Of a stretch of DNA of 17,602 bases, positions 13,616 through 17,602 are shown piece by piece. Made by a program: the position numbers and the translations under genes. Source of the DNA: an uncultured Actinomycetes bacterium. GTDB taxonomy: Bacteria; Actinomycetota; Acidimicrobiia; Acidimicrobiales; RAAP-2. The stretch spans positions 1 through 17,602 of the forward strand of contig CAIKFN010000172.1 in the NCBI GenBank assembly GCA_903826715.1. The letters are read 5' to 3'. The notes below the pieces were generated by a model. That model was not told the origin of the DNA and made no database searches. It saw nothing but the letters and a program-made list of their open reading frames with translations. Positions within the stretch are counted from its first letter, which is position 1. Every line of letters begins with the position of its first letter.

Positions 13616-14958
13616 TATTTACCTACGTAGTACTTGTCGCCAACTGAAAGCGCACGATCAAGACGACTAAGACCCTCACGCGCTTCTTCAGCAGTGATGT
13701 TGCATGGTGGCACAACGTGCAGGCGGTGATAGTTAGCAAAAATCAGCAGACCTTCTTGACGACACGCAGCAATGAGTTCATTCATTGCGGGAGAACTTCC
13801 TCCGTAAGGAGCGAGAGGTTCTTTGGTGTCACGATCTGTTACAAGGTCAAGTGCAAAGAACACACCGAGACCTCGAACTTCACCAATGATTTTGTGCTTC
13901 TTGGCGAGCTCTAAGAGACCAGGGCGAAGAACTTCATCACCAATCTTCTTGGCGTTAGCAACTATGCCCTCTTCTTCCATAGCTTCAATTGCTGCAACGG
14001 CTGAAGCACAGGCGAGTGGGTGACCAGAATATGTAAGTCCACCCGGGAAGACTCGGTCATTGAACGTTGCACTGATGGCTTCATTGATAACAACGCCACC
14101 GAGAGGGAGGTAACCAGAGTTGACACCTTTGGCGAAGGTCACGAGGTCTGGCTTCACACCTTGGCCAATGTAACCAAACCATTCACCGGTGCGACCAAAT
14201 CCACACATCACTTCGTCGGCAATGTAAACAATGCCGTACTTGTCACATAGTTCGCGAACACCAGCAAGGAAGCCCTTTGGTGGCACCATGATGCCTGCGG
14301 TGCCAGGAATTGTCTCTAGAACAATTGCAGCGAAGGCGGAAGGTCCCTCAAACATGATTGTATTTTCAAGGTTCGCAAGTGCGCGCTCACACTCTTCTTG
14401 TTCGGTTGCTGCATTGAACATTGAACGGTAGAGGAATGGTCCAAAAAAGTGAACAGCGCCAGAAGAGCCGTTGTCGTTAGGCCAGCGACGTGGGTCTCCA
14501 GTCAGGTTGATTGAAGTTGAAGTTCCGCCGTGATAACTGCGGTACTGGCTGAGAATCTTGTGACGCCCAGTGTGTAGCCGTGCCATGCGAACTGCGTGTT
14601 CAACTGCTTCGGTTCCGCCATTTGTGAAAAATACTTTTGCCGCTCCGTCAAATGAGCGATCAAGAATTAACTCGGCTGCTCGATACCTGGATTCATAGCC
14701 ATGCTGTGGAGCAATTGTCGCGAGCTTGCCAGCTTGTTCCTGGATTGCCTTGATGACCTTAGGGTGTTGGTGACCAATATTGGTATTAACAAGTTGTGAA
14801 GAGAAGTCCATGTAGGTCTTGCCAGCTTCATCTGTAACGTAAACGCCTTCAGCGCTTTTAATCATGAGTGGATTAATTGTTGCTTGTGCAGACCAGGAGT
14901 GAAATACGGAGGCTTTTTCGCGTTCGATGCTACTGAGTGATTCACGGTCGGTGGCCAT
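13615..14958 (-). CDS. Class-III PLP aminotransferase, taurine/omega-amino acid:pyruvate type
   Basis: The 447-residue enzyme is a fold-type I, class-III aminotransferase that moves the amino group from an omega-amino compound to a keto acid such as pyruvate. PLP-binding elements are intact: TNGGTEAVE (112-120), SYHGGT (141-146), D248 in YIADEVMCGFGRTG (245-258) and Schiff-base K277 in TFAKGVNSGY (274-283). The segments FSSQLVNTNIGHQHPKV (52-68) and INLTGDPRRWPND (150-162) resemble enzymes annotated as taurine-pyruvate aminotransferases, but the amino donor cannot be proven from sequence. The start ATG has AAAGGA six bases upstream, a good ribosome binding site. It lies downstream of tRNA-Ile and heads a minus-strand run with the thioesterase, pirin and DUF1801 genes. 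Confidence 0.92.
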   Translation of the reverse strand: MATDRESLSSIEREKASVFHSWSAQATINPLMIKSAEGVYVTDEAGKTYMDFSSQLVNTNIGHQHPKVIKAIQEQAGKLATIAPQHGYESRYRAAELILDRSFDGAAKVFFTNGGTEAVEHAVRMARLHTGRHKILSQYRSYHGGTSTSINLTGDPRRWPNDNGSSGAVHFFGPFLYRSMFNAATEQEECERALANLENTIMFEGPSAFAAIVLETIPGTAGIMVPPKGFLAGVRELCDKYGIVYIADEVMCGFGRTGEWFGYIGQGVKPDLVTFAKGVNSGYLPLGGVVINEAISATFNDRVFPGGLTYSGHPLACASAVAAIEAMEEEGIVANAKKIGDEVLRPGLLELAKKHKIIGEVRGLGVFFALDLVTDRDTKEPLAPYGGSSPAMNELIAACRQEGLLIFANYHRLHVVPPCNITAEEAREGLSRLDRALSVGDKYYVGK

Positions 14959-15020
14959 ACTTATTCCTTTGGTTATCTACGTAAACGCTAACGCATTTGC
15001 CCAAAGTTCGGGTTCTGCAG

Positions 15021-15097
15021 TGGTGGGGCTAGTAAGAATCGAACTTACGACCTCGTCATTATCAGTGACGCGCTCTAACCGACTGAGCTATAGCCCC
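15021..15097 (-). tRNA. tRNA-Ile (anticodon GAT)
   Basis: Read on the minus strand, a 77-base cloverleaf begins GGGGCTA (15097-15091), pairing with TAGCCCC (15031-15025), followed by discriminator A and encoded CCA (15023-15021). The anticodon loop CTGATAA, closed by GTCA/TGAC pairs, gives GAT. The T-arm contains AGTTCGATT. A TAGATT box 11 bases upstream is a likely -10. In mycobacteria ileT lies on the far side of crgA, also on the strand opposite the kinase cluster, as here. Confidence 0.95.
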
Positions 15098-15108
15098 GCA
15101 GGGGTACC

Positions 15109-15114
15109 AATCTA
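15109..15114 (-). promoter_or_regulatory. Putative -10 box of tRNA-Ile
   Basis: On the minus strand TAGATT ends 11 bases before the tRNA 5' end, the normal spacing for a short tRNA leader. No clear -35 box is seen. Confidence 0.4.
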
Positions 15115-15133
15115 CACCAGACGAACAGGCCCT

Positions 15134-15937
15134 TTAGAAGCGTGTGGGGTCAAAGACTTTTGAAGCGATTGATTGACTGGCGGTTGCGAGCAGCGTTCCT
15201 TTTTCGCTCCACAAGAATGCTGTTCCCTGTGCGAAGCCACCACTCAGTGCGTACATGTGCATTTCACAAAGAACCCACTCAGTAGGTTCGAGGGTGGCAA
15301 TACGAATTGTGTTATCAAGACTGCGACCCATGGTGTGCTTTCCTAGCGGTTGGCTTACACCTCCGGCTAAGAAGTCGCCGAAAATTGCAAGTGTTGCGGC
15401 CGATGGTTCTAGGTGTCCAGGAACGCGAGACCAAAACGCGCTCACTGGTGATCCTGGTGATCCGTCCATGTCTTCATACCTACGTCCAATAGCGATACGA
15501 GTTTCAACATGGTCGAAAATTGAATTATCAAATCGTTCTGGCATTACTCGAGGTCGCGACTCCTCGGGAGAAATCACATCAATCATGTCGAGCCATGGGA
15601 CCTCTGCACTGAGCGTTCCAGTACCAAGCGCTGCATTAACGGTCAAGATTTCGCGGTCTTCAACAAAAGCAGTTGCACGCGCCTGCGTCACGTGCCCACC
15701 AGCAACAACAAGATTTGTTTTTATGTTTACCGTGGAACCTAGGGGGGCATAGGAAAGATATTGCGCCGTGGCCCAAACTGTTGGTCGACCGCTCGCTTCT
15801 TCAAGGGCCACCAAACTCGAAGCGAGCCCACATCCACCAAACATAAATTTTCCAGGGGTCATGATTCGCTCGGTGACTTCGAGGGTCCACGTGTCGTTAC
15901 TTGTTTGATTCATTCCAAGAAAAGTCTTTGCATCCAT
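15134..15937 (-). CDS. TesB-like double-hotdog acyl-CoA thioesterase
   Basis: The 267-residue protein has the double-hotdog architecture of acyl-CoA thioesterase II. The N-terminal hotdog (about 1-110) contains GKFMFGGCGLASSLVAL (29-45). The C-terminal hotdog (about 150-267) contains SLDNTIRI (206-213), which matches the TesB catalytic aspartate region (D208), and a final ATASQ (251-255) placing a glutamine where TesB has its catalytic Gln. It would hydrolyse acyl-CoA to free fatty acid and CoA. The frame is open to a GTG at 15979, but ATG 15937 is preferred: it gives the usual family start, and TAGCGT lies eight bases before it. It is divergent from the membrane-protein pair starting at 16003. 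Confidence 0.82.
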   Translation of the reverse strand: MDAKTFLGMNQTSNDTWTLEVTERIMTPGKFMFGGCGLASSLVALEEASGRPTVWATAQYLSYAPLGSTVNIKTNLVVAGGHVTQARATAFVEDREILTVNAALGTGTLSAEVPWLDMIDVISPEESRPRVMPERFDNSIFDHVETRIAIGRRYEDMDGSPGSPVSAFWSRVPGHLEPSAATLAIFGDFLAGGVSQPLGKHTMGRSLDNTIRIATLEPTEWVLCEMHMYALSGGFAQGTAFLWSEKGTLLATASQSIASKVFDPTRF

Positions 15938-15945
15938 GACTGACG

Positions 15946-15951
15946 ACGCTA
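15946..15951 (-). promoter_or_regulatory. Putative -10 box of a leaderless promoter (TesB-like gene)
   Basis: On the minus strand TAGCGT ends eight bases before the ATG at 15937. No ribosome binding site is visible. The box supports the shorter start over the GTG at 15979. Confidence 0.4.
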
Positions 15952-16002
15952 CCTGATGCTGTACAAAATAAAGCCACACCGGACTATCCCGAATTTTTTG
16001 AA

Positions 16003-16644
16003 ATGAGCGAGCAAACTTATCTGGTGATTCCTTCGCAATTCATCTATCTCGCAATGGGACTCTCGCTCTACGGCATGTATGGCTACACCCGTGACACGCT
16101 TCGCGGCGAAACTGCGCCAAATCGTGTTACGTGGGGGCTGTGGGGTTTTCTCGGACTTATTTCTTTCGGCATCGAAATACAACAACACGTTGGTATTGCT
16201 GCATACATGACTCTTATTCTCGGTCTTATTCCAGTTGTAGTTATTATCGCATCGTTTCGAAATGAAAAAAGTGTTTGGCAAATCGGGAAGTTCGACATTT
16301 TTTGTGCAGTTGCGTGCTTGGTGGGCGTTGTCTTCTGGCTTTTTATTAATCAGCAAACAATCGCACTCGTAGTCTTTTGCGGCGCCGATCATATTGCGGC
16401 ACTTCCAACGGTTCGTAAATCTTGGCTCGCTCCAGAAACTGAATCCCCCCAAGCATTCTTGATGGGATTTGTTAATTGTTTTGTCACTATTTTGACGCTA
16501 AAGCACATCACGACCGCTGGGGCATTGTTCCCCGGAGTGATTGTCTATACCGACCTTCTTATTTGGCTACTACTAATCACCAAGATGGGCCCACGAGTTC
16601 GGATTCGCCTCGCTAGACAAGACAAGCAAGAGACATTATCGTAA
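16003..16644 (+). CDS. Seven-helix membrane protein, possible PQ-loop/SWEET-like fold
   Basis: The 213-residue protein has about seven membrane segments (around 10-27, 43-60, 66-84, 98-113, 118-134, 152-167 and 173-193) and a basic cytoplasmic tail. Two elements look like related halves: APNRVTWGLWGF (38-49) in the first half and ADHIAALPTVRKSW (128-141) in the second, each preceded by a helix. Proline-containing repeated three-helix units joined by a linking helix are the hallmark of SWEET/PQ-loop transporters, but the PQ motif itself is not clear, so this is a tentative fold guess. The family looks like a conserved hypothetical. It is divergent from the TesB-like gene and probably co-transcribed with the CtaG-like gene four bases downstream. 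Confidence 0.55.
   Translation: MSEQTYLVIPSQFIYLAMGLSLYGMYGYTRDTLRGETAPNRVTWGLWGFLGLISFGIEIQQHVGIAAYMTLILGLIPVVVIIASFRNEKSVWQIGKFDIFCAVACLVGVVFWLFINQQTIALVVFCGADHIAALPTVRKSWLAPETESPQAFLMGFVNCFVTILTLKHITTAGALFPGVIVYTDLLIWLLLITKMGPRVRIRLARQDKQETLS
16637..16642 (+). promoter_or_regulatory. Putative -10 box before the CtaG-like gene
   Basis: TATCGT ends six bases before ATG 16649, at the very end of the upstream gene. It fits the recurring TANNNT spacing and favours the ATG over the GTG at 16646. Co-transcription with the upstream gene remains possible. Confidence 0.3.
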
Positions 16645-16648
16645 CGTG

Positions 16649-17485
16649 ATGGGAACAATTTTGCCCTTTCACTGGCACCTTGAAGAGATCATTGCGGTAG
16701 TGGCTGTGTGGCTACTACACAGAACAATTGTTCAAAATGATCGCCAACGTCAGCTCTGCTCATGGGGGCTCCTTGCTCTACTACTTGTTATTGTCTGGCC
16801 TCTTGGAGACATTGCCGCAACGGTGTCACTCACATTCGCCTCCGTGCAACGACTTGTAATTATGTTGCTCGTTGCGCCACTATTGCTGCAGAGTATTCCG
16901 GTAGAAATTTTTTCTCGACTAACGAGACCCAGACCGGTTGACTTTATTGCTTCGAAGATTGCACATCCCGGCCTTGCATTATTTCTTGTAACAGCACTTG
17001 GCACCATCACTCTTTCAGTTCCGCTCGTTGACTGGGGAGCTCGTTCGGTTCTAGGACGCGATGTGGTGTTGCTCATGACGCTGGTGAGTGGATTTCTGCT
17101 GTGGATGCCAAGCCTCGGAGTTATTCCTGGAGCAAGACGACTCTCTCCTGCAGGAAGAGCAGGATTTATCTTTGTTTCGTCACTCGTAGTTACAAGCCTC
17201 TCGTTTGTTTGGATATTTTCTGTTCACTCTCTCTATCCGGGACTTCACCATCAGCAAGAACTTTTAAACATGACCCCAGTATTCGATCAGCAGCTAGCTG
17301 GATTTGTTGCAAAGTTGGGCTGCTACTTGCCAATGTGGGTTGTGGCATTTCGAATCTTTTTTCATGCAGAAGATGAAGGAATCCCGGTCGAAGAGTCACC
17401 ATTGCAATGGGCAGATGTGGAGCGAAAAATGCTGCGGATTGACCGTCAGCGTGAGCGTGCCATTAGGCGTCATCAGCCCGACTAG
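16649..17485 (+). CDS. CtaG-like (caa3_CtaG) membrane protein, divergent
   Basis: The 278-residue protein has about seven membrane helices and the sequence skeleton of the caa3_CtaG family, which helps assemble cytochrome c oxidase: a helix ending LLVAPLLL, a family-like FLLWMPSLGVIPGARRLS segment, and DQQLAG followed by a helix ending in PMWVVAF. The histidines normally placed at the start of the LLxAPLL helix (HxxQH type) are replaced: here it reads FASVQRL. Copper-related function is therefore doubtful. No oxidase subunit gene is nearby. The C-terminal tail is cytoplasmic, charged and basic. GTG 16646 is an alternative start one codon upstream; ATG 16649 was chosen because of a TATCGT box six bases before it. 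The gene follows the membrane protein at 16003 almost without a gap. Confidence 0.72.
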   Translation: MGTILPFHWHLEEIIAVVAVWLLHRTIVQNDRQRQLCSWGLLALLLVIVWPLGDIAATVSLTFASVQRLVIMLLVAPLLLQSIPVEIFSRLTRPRPVDFIASKIAHPGLALFLVTALGTITLSVPLVDWGARSVLGRDVVLLMTLVSGFLLWMPSLGVIPGARRLSPAGRAGFIFVSSLVVTSLSFVWIFSVHSLYPGLHHQQELLNMTPVFDQQLAGFVAKLGCYLPMWVVAFRIFFHAEDEGIPVEESPLQWADVERKMLRIDRQRERAIRRHQPD

Positions 17486-17497
17486 TCAGAGATTTGC

Positions 17498-17503
17498 TAG
17501 GAT
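17498..17503 (+). promoter_or_regulatory. Putative -10 box of tRNA-Ala
   Basis: TAGGAT ends 12 bases before the 5' end of the tRNA, giving a leader of a few bases. No convincing -35 box is seen. Confidence 0.4.
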
Positions 17504-17515
17504 GAGATTCCCCTA

Positions 17516-17591
17516 GGGGATGTAGCTCAGTTGGTAGAGCGCGGGCTTTGCAAGCCTGAGGTCGTGGGTTCGATCCCCATCGTCTCCACCA
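17516..17591 (+). tRNA. tRNA-Ala (anticodon TGC)
   Basis: A 76-base cloverleaf starts with GGGGATG (17516-17522), pairing with CGTCTCC (17581-17587), then discriminator A and encoded CCA (17589-17591). The anticodon loop TTTGCAA, closed by CGGGC/GCCTG, gives TGC. D-arm AGCTCAGTTGGTAGAGC and T-loop TTCGATC are canonical. In mycobacteria alaT follows ileT; here it lies 2.4 kb away and on the other strand. Confidence 0.96.
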
Positions 17592-17602
17592 AAAGGTGCC
17601 TG

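Noticed and set aside
14959..15020. Terminator for tRNA-Ile from the CCC...GGG inverted repeat near 15000-15012
   Set aside because: The stem would be about four base pairs with no following T run; too weak to call.
15938..15979. GTG start extending the TesB-like protein by 14 residues
   Set aside because: The added residues do not resemble the family N-terminus and the start lies upstream of the likely -10 box.
15949..16452. Minus-strand open frame opposite the membrane protein at 16003
   Set aside because: Composition rich in Asn/Cys/Arg without domains or a start signal; it is antisense to a coherent membrane protein with repeated helix pattern.
1..17602. CRISPR array, insertion sequence, prophage, toxin-antitoxin or defence system
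   Set aside because: No spaced direct repeats, transposase or integrase, tRNA-linked att duplication, or known defence domain was seen; all sizeable frames are accounted for by chromosomal genes.

Overview
The window reads as a compact, moderate-GC (below about 50% by eye) chromosome segment of an actinobacterium. The core is the actinobacterial cell-growth phosphosignalling cluster fhaA-fhaB-pstP-pbpA-pknB-crgA on the plus strand. The modest GC, short intergenic gaps and many apparently leaderless starts suggest a streamlined aquatic lineage, perhaps Acidimicrobiia; this assignment is inference and no 16S or ribosomal protein gene is present to test it.

Layout. Positions 1-3638 hold the tail of a probable CoA-transferase/hydrolase gene, an ABC-F ATPase, a small secreted protein, a histidine-containing membrane protein resembling cytochrome b561-type four-helix proteins, and a convergent TetR regulator. 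A tRNA-Leu(CAG) on the minus strand (3697-3782) stands divergently next to fhaA. Positions 3867-9897 hold fhaA, fhaB, pstP, pbpA, pknB and crgA, ending in a strong two-way terminator at 9903-9926. Positions 9941-15937 are a metabolic block: thiolase, three hotdog/TesB-type thioesterases, a DUF1801 protein, a pirin and a class-III aminotransferase, with tRNA-Ile(GAT) inside it on the minus strand. Positions 16003-17485 encode two membrane proteins, one with a SWEET/PQ-loop-like look and one CtaG-like. tRNA-Ala(TGC) closes the window.

How the genes work together. PknB (receptor Ser/Thr kinase with four PASTA domains) and PstP (PP2C phosphatase) should set the phosphorylation state of FhaA, FhaB and other cell-wall proteins. 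PbpA is a transpeptidase and CrgA a septal membrane protein. Compared with Mycobacterium tuberculosis, where the published order is ileT-alaT ... crgA-trpG-pknB-pknA-pbpA-rodA-pstP-fhaB-fhaA-leuT, the framework including the three tRNAs is the same. Here rodA, pknA and trpG are missing and metabolic genes have been added between crgA and the tRNA genes.

Most notable observations: the rodA/pknA-less cluster with conserved tRNA boundaries; a PbpA whose second catalytic motif reads SCD instead of SxN; a PknB whose activation loop lacks the paired threonines known from mycobacterial PknB; two consecutive TTGA stop/start overlaps with TTG initiation; a recurring TANNNT box 6-9 bases before start codons, which points to widespread leaderless transcription; and a CtaG-like protein without the histidines usual in that family. 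No mobile element, CRISPR array or defence system was seen.
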